Origin: Arcobacteraceae bacterium
GTDB taxonomy: Bacteria; Campylobacterota; Campylobacteria; Campylobacterales; Arcobacteraceae
Length of the DNA: 64,000 nt
Reading direction: 5' to 3'
NCBI GenBank assembly: GCA_021107755.1
Contig: JAIOSF010000012.1
Location: forward strand, 24,567 to 88,566
Shown here: in pieces, positions 1 through 8,299 of the stretch
Position numbering within the stretch: position 1 is the stretch's first letter
Layout: each line of letters begins with the position of its first letter
Position numbers and translations under genes: made by a program
Notes under the pieces: model-generated
What the model saw: only the letters and a program-made list of their open reading frames with translations
Databases searched by the model: none
What the model was told of the DNA's origin: nothing

Positions 1-577
1 AAACTGCCTGTAGTGCTTCAAGGGAACTACCAACTTTTATAACATTAATCTTTGGATAATATTTTTTCAAAAGTTCATCTTCAAAAAAACCTTTGATTAC
101 TGCTATAGTTTGTCCATCCATATCTTGTAAAGTAGTTAATTTTTTATACTCACTATTTTCATTTACAAATAACACATCAGTAGTACTGATATATGCTTTA
201 TTACTATATGTCAAAAATTTTAATCGTTCAGGAGTTTTTGCTATATTTAAAATTACATCTATTTTATTTTCTTTTGCCATAGTTAAAAACTGATCCCAGC
301 TAGGACCCGTAATATATTTTACTTTTAAACCAACTTTAGAAGCCAATAGATTCATATAATCTATAGAGAAACCTTGTGGTTTTCCATTAAAAACATAGTT
401 GTATGGTGGCCAGTCGAGCTCATTATGTACTGTAATAGTGTTGTGATTTTGAATAAATTCTTTTTCTTGCTGGGTTAAGTTAATTGAACTATCTAAGTTT
501 AAAAATCGATCTTGAAATTTGGATTCATTGGAGAAACAAGATAGCATAAATAATAATAGTAAAATTGTAACTTTCAT
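1..577 (-). CDS. Periplasmic solute-binding (SBP family 3) domain protein, C-terminus outside window
   Basis: The gene runs off the left edge; 192 N-terminal residues are visible. They begin with a short hydrophobic signal peptide, with a Cys at residue 15 that could be lipidated. A segment LTQQEKEFIQNH then precedes a domain like the family 3 extracellular solute-binding proteins (WPPYNY, PQGFSIDYMNLLA, YITGPSWDQF, LTYSNKAY, DMDGQTIAVIKG). In Campylobacterota this 'E-x-x-F-I' lead-in is typical of periplasmic sensor domains of histidine kinases or diguanylate cyclases as well as of ABC transporter binding proteins, so the missing C-terminus decides the function. The ATG at 577 is supported by GGAGAT just upstream. 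The gene is divergent from nifE. Confidence 0.75.
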   Translation of the reverse strand, partial: MKVTILLLLFMLSCFSNESKFQDRFLNLDSSINLTQQEKEFIQNHNTITVHNELDWPPYNYVFNGKPQGFSIDYMNLLASKVGLKVKYITGPSWDQFLTMAKENKIDVILNIAKTPERLKFLTYSNKAYISTTDVLFVNENSEYKKLTTLQDMDGQTIAVIKGFFEDELLKKYYPKINVIKVGSSLEALQAV

Positions 578-658
578 ATTATCTCCAAAAATTATTTAGA
601 TTTAATTATCATATCATAAAATAGTCTTATAAAAGTCTTGTGTTCTTAAACTGTACAA

Positions 659-688
659 TGGAATATCTTATGCATACTCATTTATAAT
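659..688 (+). promoter_or_regulatory. Candidate nifE promoter: sigma-54-like -24/-12 or a sigma-70 -10 box
   Basis: TGGAATATCTTATGCA at 659-674 has the GG-N10-GC spacing of sigma-54 promoters, with TGG and TGCA preserved but the -24 box imperfect (TGGAA instead of TGGCA). A TATAAT at 683-688 could instead be a sigma-70 -10 box, although no good -35 lies 17 nt upstream. Nif genes of Proteobacteria commonly use sigma-54, which makes the first reading attractive but unproven. No convincing NifA site (TGT-N10-ACA) was found. Confidence 0.35.
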
Positions 689-708
689 ACTACTAGCGGA
701 GTACAAAA

Positions 709-2061
709 ATGATGGTAAATAAAAAACAAATCAGAGAACTTTTAAATGAATCAGCATGTTCACACAATGACAAAAAAAAATCAAGCTGTGATAAACCAAA
801 ACCAGGTGCTACAAGTGGTGGTTGTGCTTTTGAAGGAGCTCAAATAGCTCTATTTCCTTATGCAGATGCAGCGCATCTTGTACACGCTCCTGCAACTTGT
901 CAAGGTGCATCTTGGGAAACGAGAGCAACACCTACAAGCTGGGAGGGTGAAAACAATGTACCGTTAGGATACTGTACAGATGTCACAACAAATGATGTTA
1001 TCTTTGGTGGAGATCAAAAACTAGAAGATAGCATAAGTTATATTTGCGAAGAAAAAAAACCAACAGCAGTATTTGTCTATGAGACTTGTGTCACTGCTAT
1101 GATTGGTGATGATATGGATAATGTTGCAAAAAGGATGGAAGAAAAATATAAAATCCCAATCGTTGTAGTACACGCTCCTGGCTTTGTAGGGAGTAAAAAC
1201 TTAGGAAGCCGCCTTGGTGGAGAAGCTGTTTTACATCAACTTATAGGTACAAGAGAACCCCAACAGATACATCCATTTGGTATCAATCTCATTGGTGAAT
1301 ATAATGTAACTGGTGATATGTGGCAATATACTCCAATACTAGAAAAAATAGGTATAAAAGTAGTTTCAACTTTAGCAGGTGATGGAAGAATAGAAAATAT
1401 CCAGATGGCTCATAGAGCAAAACTCAATGTAATCGTATGTGCAAAATCACTCATAACTTTAGTGCGAAAAATGGAAGAACAATATGAGATACCACATATC
1501 TCTGTTTCTTTTTATGGGAAAAGAGATACTACTAATGCCATCATGTCTATAGTGAATGCCTTTGGAGATAAAACACTTACAAAAAAAGCACTTGAAGTGA
1601 TAAAAAAAGAGGAAGAAGCTTTAGAGCAAAGACTTCTTCCTTACAGAAAAATACTAGAAAATAAAAAAGCCATTTTAAATACAGGTGGGAATAAAGCATG
1701 GTCTATTGCATCAGCTCTACAAGATATAGGGATAGAAGTGGTTGCTACAAGTATTAGAAAATGTACTTTAGAAGATATCGAAATAGCAAAAAAATATGTC
1801 CCTATTTTAATGAAAGTTCCAGCAAATGAACAAGCTAAACTCATAGATGAACACGGTGTAGATATACTTCTTGCAGGTGGAAGAAGTTTATATACAGCTA
1901 TTAAGAAAAAAGTGGCTTTCGTGGATGTAAATCAAGAGAAAAAGATAAGCTATGGTGCTTATGGTGGCTTAGAAAATCTGGCAATTGATGTATGTGCCGC
2001 AGTTTTAAATCCAGTATTTAAAACTGTAGGTGAACCAGCTCCGTGGGATGAGAACCGTTAA
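709..2061 (+). CDS. nifE: Nitrogenase FeMo-cofactor biosynthesis protein NifE
   Basis: NifE pairs with NifN as the scaffold on which the iron-sulfur precursor (L-cluster) is matured to FeMo-cofactor. The 450-residue length fits the family. The signature GGCAFEGAQIALFPYADAAH is present, with cysteines at about 39, 64 and 127 in the places of the three NifE Fe-S ligands, and VIVCAKSL at about 245 where the L-cluster Cys is expected. The C-terminal ILNTGGNKAWS and LLAGGRSLYTA blocks also fit. GGAG lies 7 nt before ATG 709; a second ATG follows directly. The gene is followed at once by a terminator, and nifN is not next to it. NifE rather than NifD is favoured by the overall pattern and length. 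Confidence 0.93.
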   Translation: MMVNKKQIRELLNESACSHNDKKKSSCDKPKPGATSGGCAFEGAQIALFPYADAAHLVHAPATCQGASWETRATPTSWEGENNVPLGYCTDVTTNDVIFGGDQKLEDSISYICEEKKPTAVFVYETCVTAMIGDDMDNVAKRMEEKYKIPIVVVHAPGFVGSKNLGSRLGGEAVLHQLIGTREPQQIHPFGINLIGEYNVTGDMWQYTPILEKIGIKVVSTLAGDGRIENIQMAHRAKLNVIVCAKSLITLVRKMEEQYEIPHISVSFYGKRDTTNAIMSIVNAFGDKTLTKKALEVIKKEEEALEQRLLPYRKILENKKAILNTGGNKAWSIASALQDIGIEVVATSIRKCTLEDIEIAKKYVPILMKVPANEQAKLIDEHGVDILLAGGRSLYTAIKKKVAFVDVNQEKKISYGAYGGLENLAIDVCAAVLNPVFKTVGEPAPWDENR

Positions 2062-2087
2062 AAAAGAGTAAACAGTTTTACTCTTTT
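2062..2087 (+). terminator. Terminator of nifE
   Basis: A perfect 11-bp inverted repeat (AAAAGAGTAAA, loop CAGT, TTTACTCTTTT) starts at the first base after the nifE stop codon. The A-run and T-run flanks make it usable in both directions. It isolates nifE from the downstream SDR gene. Confidence 0.75.
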
Positions 2088-2088
2088 A

Positions 2089-2137
2089 GGTTCGAAACCG
2101 AAACGGTCGTAACGAAGTGAAGCCGTGGAGGCAAGCT
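2089..2137. repeat. Short GC-rich structured element, possible dispersed repeat
   Basis: About 50 bases directly after the nifE terminator are visibly richer in G and C than their surroundings. They contain GGTT-CGA-AACC and a nested hairpin (ACGG at 2103-2106 with CCGT at 2123-2126, enclosing TCGTAACGA). No second copy was seen in the window, so calling it a dispersed repeat is only a guess from its composition and its position after a terminator. Confidence 0.25.
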
Positions 2138-2170
2138 TATAATTTATTCTTCCTGTGATATACTCATTGT

Positions 2171-3586
2171 ATGAAAATATTATTAACAGGTGCAAATGGA
2201 TATATTGGTAGAAGAGTTAAAAACATACTCAAAACCAATCCGAATATAGAACTAAAACTTTTTGTTAGAAATAAGCAATCCTTGTCTCAAGAGATACTTC
2301 AAACATGTGAAGTAATAGAGGGTGATACCTTTAATCTTGATGCTTTAAAAGAGGCACTTCAAGATGTAGATGTAGCATACTATTTAATCCATTCATTAAA
2401 CAATGAAAATTATAAAGAGCTAGATAAAATATCAGCACAAAACTTTATACAAATAGCAGAACAATGTGGTGTAAAAAGGGTGATTTATCTAGGTGGACTT
2501 GGTGTAAAGGATGAAAATACAAGCGAACATCTTCTAAGTAGACTAGAAACTGGAGAAATTTTAAGCTCCTCATCAACAGTGCAAACAATTTGGATACGAG
2601 CTGGAGTTATTATAGGTTCAGGAAGTGCAAGTTTTGAGATTATTAGAAACTTAGTAGAGAAGCTTCCAGTTATGATAACACCAAAATGGGTTGAAACTTA
2701 TGCACAACCAATTTCTGTAGATGATGTGATAAACTACCTCATTGCATCTATAACACTTGAATATGATAAAAATGTAATAGTAGATATAGGTACTACAAAA
2801 ATGAAATATAAAGATCTAATGCTTCAAACAGCAGTTGCTTTAAATCTCAAAAGATATTTGATTCCTGTGCCATTTATGAGTATAAATATATCTTCACACT
2901 GGTTAAATCTCTTTACACCAGTACCTTTTACTGTTGCTAAAGCATTAATAGAGGGGTTAAAATCTGAAGTTACTATGCAAAATGACAACGCTAAAAAATA
3001 TTTTCCACAAATAAAACCTCTTAATTATATTGAGTCAGTTAAAAAAGCCATTACAGAGATAGAGCAAAATCAAGTTGTAAGTAGATGGAGTGATGCAGAT
3101 GGAAGTATCTGGGATAAAATACATAGAAAACAAATCAATGATGCAATTTTTGTAGATAGGGTTGAAGCTGATATCAGTTCTTATGATGAAGCAAAAGTAT
3201 TTAATGCTGTTAAATCAATAGGTGGAAAAAATGGCTGGTTTGATTATAGCTATCTGTGGAGAATAAGAGGTTTTATCGATAAACTTATTGGGGGCGTTGG
3301 GCTAAGTCGTGGAAGAAGAGATATTTGTGATTTAAGACTTGGTGAATGTTTGGATTTTTGGAGAGTGGAAGATATAAAAGAAAATGAAAGACTTCTACTC
3401 TTTGCTCAAATGAAAGTACCAGGAGAAGCTTGGCTTGAGTTTAAAATTCAAGATAATAAACTTATCCAATCTGCCTACTTCTATCCTCGTGGTATTTTGG
3501 GTAGATTATATTGGTACAGTATGATTCCTATGCATTATTTTATATTTAGAAATATGATAAGAGGTATTTTAAAAAATAGTAAATAA
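2171..3586 (+). CDS. NAD(P)-binding SDR/NmrA-like protein with C-terminal DUF2867 domain
   Basis: The N-terminal ~290 residues form an atypical extended SDR/NmrA fold: the nucleotide-binding loop TGANGYIGRRV at residues 7-17, an acidic turn at EGDTFNLDAL, YYLIHSL, and GVKRVIYLGGLG. From about residue 310 a DUF2867 domain follows (SRWSDADGSIWDKIHRKQ ... GFIDKLIGGVGLSRGRRD ... DFWRVEDI ... EAWLEFKI), ending with a hydrophobic stretch. This SDR plus DUF2867 pairing (YbjT-like) is widespread but its substrate is unknown. The catalytic SDR Tyr-x-x-x-Lys is not obvious, so it may act as a redox sensor or a non-catalytic binder. It stands alone between nifE and hypF. Confidence 0.85.
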   Translation: MKILLTGANGYIGRRVKNILKTNPNIELKLFVRNKQSLSQEILQTCEVIEGDTFNLDALKEALQDVDVAYYLIHSLNNENYKELDKISAQNFIQIAEQCGVKRVIYLGGLGVKDENTSEHLLSRLETGEILSSSSTVQTIWIRAGVIIGSGSASFEIIRNLVEKLPVMITPKWVETYAQPISVDDVINYLIASITLEYDKNVIVDIGTTKMKYKDLMLQTAVALNLKRYLIPVPFMSINISSHWLNLFTPVPFTVAKALIEGLKSEVTMQNDNAKKYFPQIKPLNYIESVKKAITEIEQNQVVSRWSDADGSIWDKIHRKQINDAIFVDRVEADISSYDEAKVFNAVKSIGGKNGWFDYSYLWRIRGFIDKLIGGVGLSRGRRDICDLRLGECLDFWRVEDIKENERLLLFAQMKVPGEAWLEFKIQDNKLIQSAYFYPRGILGRLYWYSMIPMHYFIFRNMIRGILKNSK

Positions 3587-3637
3587 GCTTATTATGATAA
3601 AATGTTTTACTAATAAATTTTCCATAAATGAGGTCAA

Positions 3638-5848
3638 ATGGTTCGATATAAGTATAAAATAAAAGGTATTGTTCAAGGTGTTGGATTTCGCCCTTTTGTT
3701 TATAAACTAGCATATCAATTTAACCTTATAGGGAATGTTTTAAACGATAGTGATGGTGTAACTATAGAGCTTCAAGGAACTGCAAAAAATATAGAACTTT
3801 TTGATGAGGAGCTTTTAAATTCACTTCCACCATTGGCTCATATTGATAGTTTTGAAAAGCATCCTATATCTCTAAAAAATGAAACAACTTTTGAAATAAT
3901 TCAGACAAATAATTCAAGTACGAAAACCACCCTTGTCTCTCCTGATATCAAAGTCTGTAATGATTGTTTAAATGATATAAAAAACAAAGAGAAATACCAC
4001 AACTATTTCAATACAAACTGTACAAATTGTGGTCCTAGATATAGTATTATCAAAACCTTACCTTATGATAGAGTCAATACCTCTATGTCTGATTTTACCC
4101 TTTGTGATAGTTGCCAAAAAGAGTATGAAGACCCAACAAATAGAAGATACCATGCACAACCTATCTCTTGTAAAGAGTGTGGTCCACAATTAACTCTCAG
4201 TATCAAAAATAAAGTTGTAAATAGTAATGATGAGATATTTTCAAAAACTGCAAACTTACTGCAAGAGGGAAAAATAGGTGCCATAAAAGGGATGGGTGGA
4301 TTTCATATTGTTTGTGATGCTACCAATGATGACACAATCACTAAGTTAAGAGCGTATAAAAATCGTCCAGCAAAACCATTTGCTATTATGTGTAAAGATT
4401 TAGAACAAATTCAAGCTATTGGAGATATTAATGATAAAGAAGAAAAACTTCTTATCTCAAAAGAAGCACCAATAGTAGTACTTAATAAACTTCAAAATTC
4501 TAATATAAGTGATTTAATCGCACCAAATATCACTAAAATTGGATGTTTTTTACCCTATACCCCTATTCATTATTTACTTTTTGAACATCTTGATACCCCT
4601 ATTGTGGCTACTAGTGCAAATATGGGTGGGGAACCAATCATCATAGCAAAAGAGGAGATTGAGACTAAATTGCCATTTATAGATTTTATCCTTGATTTTA
4701 ACAGAGATATTATCAATGCAATTGATGATAGTGTAGTACAAGTTATTGACAATAAAGTACAAACTTTACGACTCTCTCGTGGTTATGCACCAAAGGTTAT
4801 TAAACTTCCTTTTAAAATTGATAAAAAGATACTTTGTGTTGGGGCAAACAATAAAAGTAGTATCACCATAGCTTTTGAAGATACTTTAATTTTGAGTGCC
4901 CATATTGGAGATTTGGACAATATTAAAGCATTTGAATATTTTACGAGAACTATAGAAACTTTTAAAAGGTTTTATGACTTTACCCCAGATATTATAGTAC
5001 ATGATTTACACCCAAACTATGAAACAACATTATGGGCTAAACAACAGAATATAAAACTAATTTCTGTACAACATCATTTAGCTCATATTTATAGTGTAAA
5101 AGCAGAACATAACTTACAAAAAAAAGAATATATAGGCTTCAGTTTTGATGGAACTGGTTATGGTCTTGATGAGACACTTTGGGGTGGGGAAGTTTTTATC
5201 AATGATAAAAGAGGTTACCACTTCAAACCTATGAAACTTTTAGGAGGGGAGAAAGCGATAAAAGAACCACGAAGAGTTGCAATGGCACTTTTATTTGAGA
5301 ACTATACATTAGAAGAGATTATGAGATTTAATCTTCCTGTTACAAAAACATTTTCACAAATAGAATTAAACCTTTTATATCAAAGTTATGAAAAAAATAT
5401 TAATAGTTTTGATACCACTTCTGTTGGAAGACTATTTGACGCAGTTACATCCTTTTGTAATCTGTCTCAGATTTTATCCTATGAGGGGGAGAGTGGACTT
5501 CTCTTAGAATCTTATTACGATGAAACAATAACAACAACTTTTAAGTGGAATATTACAAATGATATTATAGAGATTAAAATAGTTGAATTCATTCTTCACA
5601 ATACTTATGATACAAAATTATTAGCTTCAATGCTTATAAATACACTATCACAAATTATTGTGGAACTTTCATCTAAAATCAATTTTGATGTTATACTTTC
5701 TGGTGGAGTCTTTCAAAATAAAACACTCCTTCAAAAAGTTTTAGTAGATCTAAAAGCAAACAATAAAAAATACCATATAAATGAAAAAACCCCACCAAGT
5801 GATGGCGGGGTTAGTTTAGGTCAAGCGTATTATCAGATAAACAACTAG
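3638..5848 (+). CDS. hypF: Carbamoyltransferase HypF (NiFe-hydrogenase maturation)
   Basis: HypF makes thiocarbamate on the HypE C-terminal Cys from carbamoyl phosphate, the first step toward the CN ligands of the NiFe site. All domains are visible in order: acylphosphatase (GIVQGVGFRPFVYKLA, 1-90); two zinc-finger units (CNDCLND/CTNCGPRYS and CDSCQKEY/CKECGP, about 105-185); a YrdC-like domain (GAIKGMGGFHIVCDA, about 205-385); and a Kae1-like domain with HHLAH at about 479-483 and SGGVFQN near 688. The 736-residue length is normal. The other hyp genes lie 17-31 kb downstream. Its stop codon overlaps the stop codon of the convergent rhodanese gene within one CTAG. Confidence 0.97.
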   Translation: MVRYKYKIKGIVQGVGFRPFVYKLAYQFNLIGNVLNDSDGVTIELQGTAKNIELFDEELLNSLPPLAHIDSFEKHPISLKNETTFEIIQTNNSSTKTTLVSPDIKVCNDCLNDIKNKEKYHNYFNTNCTNCGPRYSIIKTLPYDRVNTSMSDFTLCDSCQKEYEDPTNRRYHAQPISCKECGPQLTLSIKNKVVNSNDEIFSKTANLLQEGKIGAIKGMGGFHIVCDATNDDTITKLRAYKNRPAKPFAIMCKDLEQIQAIGDINDKEEKLLISKEAPIVVLNKLQNSNISDLIAPNITKIGCFLPYTPIHYLLFEHLDTPIVATSANMGGEPIIIAKEEIETKLPFIDFILDFNRDIINAIDDSVVQVIDNKVQTLRLSRGYAPKVIKLPFKIDKKILCVGANNKSSITIAFEDTLILSAHIGDLDNIKAFEYFTRTIETFKRFYDFTPDIIVHDLHPNYETTLWAKQQNIKLISVQHHLAHIYSVKAEHNLQKKEYIGFSFDGTGYGLDETLWGGEVFINDKRGYHFKPMKLLGGEKAIKEPRRVAMALLFENYTLEEIMRFNLPVTKTFSQIELNLLYQSYEKNINSFDTTSVGRLFDAVTSFCNLSQILSYEGESGLLLESYYDETITTTFKWNITNDIIEIKIVEFILHNTYDTKLLASMLINTLSQIIVELSSKINFDVILSGGVFQNKTLLQKVLVDLKANNKKYHINEKTPPSDGGVSLGQAYYQINN

Positions 5849-7062
5849 ATACCTATAGGCTCATTTGCTTCCATTTTACATTCATTATTTTTATTACAAT
5901 CAATGTTTGCATCTAGATAAAAAACTCTATCTAAATCTTTTTTAACCTCTTCAAAATGTGCTCTACCTTCGATAGCTCTAGTCCCTGTTCCACAAAACAT
6001 TATCACCTCTTTATCTTTTGGTATAGCTTCTACAAATTGTTGTGCTTTCTTATCTCCAACATAAATGTTGATAGCTCCAGGTATTGTACCTGATTTAAAA
6101 TCTTCTTTTGAACGAACATCTACTAATACAACCGATTTTGGAAGATTTTTATAGTTTTTTATAAACCACTCACCATCAACTGTACCTGTGTCAACTCCTA
6201 GCATTAAGTTACCCGATTTACTCATTTTTGCTTTTTTTGAATCTTTTTTTGCTGTAGCTTTACTGCTTCCACCTGTTATTGGGTAACCTGCTTTTTTCCA
6301 CTCAGGAAATCCTGCTGCTAAAACTTTTACATTTTTATACCCTAGTGCTCTTAGTTTATCTGCTACAATATGAGATTTATCACAACCGTATCCACCACAG
6401 TAAGTTATAATTGAAGTTTTTTTATCTGCAGGCATAAATCCAGCATATTTATCAAATTGTGTATCGGGTACATTTAAACTTCCAATTATAGTACTTCCAA
6501 AAAATTTAGGCCAAGGTCTTGCATCTATAAAAAGTGTATCTTTTTTCTCAAACATTGCTTTTGCAACATTTGGATCTATCTCAACATAGTTTTGTTTTTT
6601 CCATTGTGGCATACCAGCAATATAAACCTTTATATTTTTATGCCCTTTTTTTATTAAATCTACAGCTAATTTAGGTGATTTAACACATTTGTATCCACCA
6701 CAATAGATTATAAGCTCTTTTGTTTTACTCACTTTTCCTAAAACAGATTCATACATACTATCAAACTTTGTATCAGGCAATGCCAATGCACTTGGTATAT
6801 GTGATACTTGGTATTTTTTTAAAGGTCTTGCATCAATAACTACTGCAATTGCTCCTTTTCTCGTACCATTACCAATAGCTTTTAGAACATGTTCATAGTC
6901 TACAATCTCTAAGTTATGTTCCTTAATCATCTTCTTAACAGACACTGCTGCTTGAATATCAAACCTCTTTTGCTCAATACTTGAAAGTGCAAATGCACTA
7001 GAACCTACAAATAATACTGCTAACACTACTATGCTAGTGAATTTATTTACTAATTTCATCAT
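5845..7062 (-). CDS. Periplasmic protein with three rhodanese domains
   Basis: A signal peptide (MMKLVNKFTSIVVLAVLFVG..., cut near SSAFA) leads into three rhodanese-like domains at about 45-150, 165-270 and 295-395. Each has the VIDARPL/FIDARPW/LVDVRSK strand and an active-site loop: CGGYKC in the first, CGGYGC in the second, CGTGTR in the third, so all three keep a candidate catalytic Cys. The doubled Cys in the first two loops is unusual. A Lys/Ser-rich linker precedes the third domain. A sulfur-carrier or thiosulfate/polysulfide-handling role in the periplasm is inferred; the donor and acceptor are not evident from the neighbours. Confidence 0.85.
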   Translation of the reverse strand: MMKLVNKFTSIVVLAVLFVGSSAFALSSIEQKRFDIQAAVSVKKMIKEHNLEIVDYEHVLKAIGNGTRKGAIAVVIDARPLKKYQVSHIPSALALPDTKFDSMYESVLGKVSKTKELIIYCGGYKCVKSPKLAVDLIKKGHKNIKVYIAGMPQWKKQNYVEIDPNVAKAMFEKKDTLFIDARPWPKFFGSTIIGSLNVPDTQFDKYAGFMPADKKTSIITYCGGYGCDKSHIVADKLRALGYKNVKVLAAGFPEWKKAGYPITGGSSKATAKKDSKKAKMSKSGNLMLGVDTGTVDGEWFIKNYKNLPKSVVLVDVRSKEDFKSGTIPGAINIYVGDKKAQQFVEAIPKDKEVIMFCGTGTRAIEGRAHFEEVKKDLDRVFYLDANIDCNKNNECKMEANEPIGI

Positions 7063-7252
7063 ATCCCCTCTGTAATCAATTTTAAATATTAAGTAACAAC
7101 TGCGTTACAACCATTTTATCTTCCTCTTATAGGCATTGTATCATACTTTTATTAAAGACAAAACCCTATTTTAAATACAAAAAAGGTAGCTTATAATTTA
7201 TTGGTTAAAGAATAATTATAGGATAAAAAAATATTAAAATAAAAAATAGGAT

Positions 7253-8290
7253 TTATTTAGAGAAAGTTTTAGTAATCCAACCACTTCCTAAAACTTTTTC
7301 ATCTTGATAAAAAACAGCTACTTGCCCACAAGCAACTCCAAAAGCTGGTTCTTTTAACTCAACTTTTGCCACATTATCTTGTATAGTTACTTGACAAGCT
7401 ATTTTTGTAGTACGATATCTTAGTTTAATGGTACACTCAAAATTCACCTTATCTATAAATAAATTCAGATCTTCTAATTGAACGCTAGAAATATACAACT
7501 CCTCTTTTTTACAAACAACTATTGTATTATTTTTAGGATTTAACTCTTTTACAAAATGTGGATCATGAGCTCCATGAACATAAAAACCTTTTCTTTTACC
7601 AATAGTATAGTGCATATATCCCTTATGGTGTCCTATCTCATTTCCCTTTATATCTAAAGCTTTTCCTTCATTATCTATAGAATGATGTTTTTTTAAAATA
7701 TCTGTATAAACAGTATCTACAAAACATATCTCTTGAGATTCTTTCCCTTGTGCTATATCTTTAATAGCAGGTATAGTAGAGCCAAGTTTTATAATATCCT
7801 CTTTTTTATATTTTGACATGGGAAAAATAATACTCTTTAAAGCATCTTGTTTAATTTGCCCTAAAAAATAACTTTGGTCTTTTGATTTGTCATCTGCTTC
7901 ATAGATAAACTCACCATCAGTTTTTGCATAATGTCCTGTAGCTAAATAATCTGCACCTAAACTTTTTGTAAAATCTAACAGTGCTCCAAATTTTATAGTA
8001 CGATTACACTTTACACAAGGATTTGGAGTATTCCCTTTTTCATATTCTGATACAAAATAGTCATACACCTCCTCCTTAAATTTATCACTCAAATCTAAGA
8101 TATGATACTCTATTCCAAGAGAGGAAGCGACTTTTTTCCCTGATTCTATATTTTTTTCATGATAATTTTCCACAAGATTATGAAGCTTCATATAAACTCC
8201 AATTACCTCATAACCCTCTTGTTGTAAAAGATATGCCGTCACAGAAGAGTCAACTCCACCACTCATACCTACTACTATTTTTTTACTCAT
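7253..8290 (-). CDS. mnmA: tRNA-specific 2-thiouridylase MnmA
   Basis: MnmA thiolates U34 of tRNA Lys, Glu and Gln using ATP and relayed persulfide sulfur. The PP-loop GMSGGVDSSVTA (8-19), the first catalytic Cys in NPCVKCN (about 93), the ATGHYA motif and the second Cys in SQEICFVD (about 190) are all present; 345 residues is normal. The final beta-barrel (VACGQVAVFY) is complete. It is the last gene of the rrf2-cysK-aminotransferase V-metY-mnmA transcription unit, so tRNA thiolation may be co-regulated with cysteine supply. About 190 bases of non-coding DNA separate it from the rhodanese gene. Confidence 0.96.
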   Translation of the reverse strand: MSKKIVVGMSGGVDSSVTAYLLQQEGYEVIGVYMKLHNLVENYHEKNIESGKKVASSLGIEYHILDLSDKFKEEVYDYFVSEYEKGNTPNPCVKCNRTIKFGALLDFTKSLGADYLATGHYAKTDGEFIYEADDKSKDQSYFLGQIKQDALKSIIFPMSKYKKEDIIKLGSTIPAIKDIAQGKESQEICFVDTVYTDILKKHHSIDNEGKALDIKGNEIGHHKGYMHYTIGKRKGFYVHGAHDPHFVKELNPKNNTIVVCKKEELYISSVQLEDLNLFIDKVNFECTIKLRYRTTKIACQVTIQDNVAKVELKEPAFGVACGQVAVFYQDEKVLGSGWITKTFSK

Positions 8291-8299
8291 AATCTTCTT

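Noticed and set aside
626..660. NifA-type upstream activator site (TGT-N10-ACA) before nifE
   Set aside because: The nearest pairs have 11- or 13-base spacing and lie right against the candidate promoter, so they do not meet the pattern.
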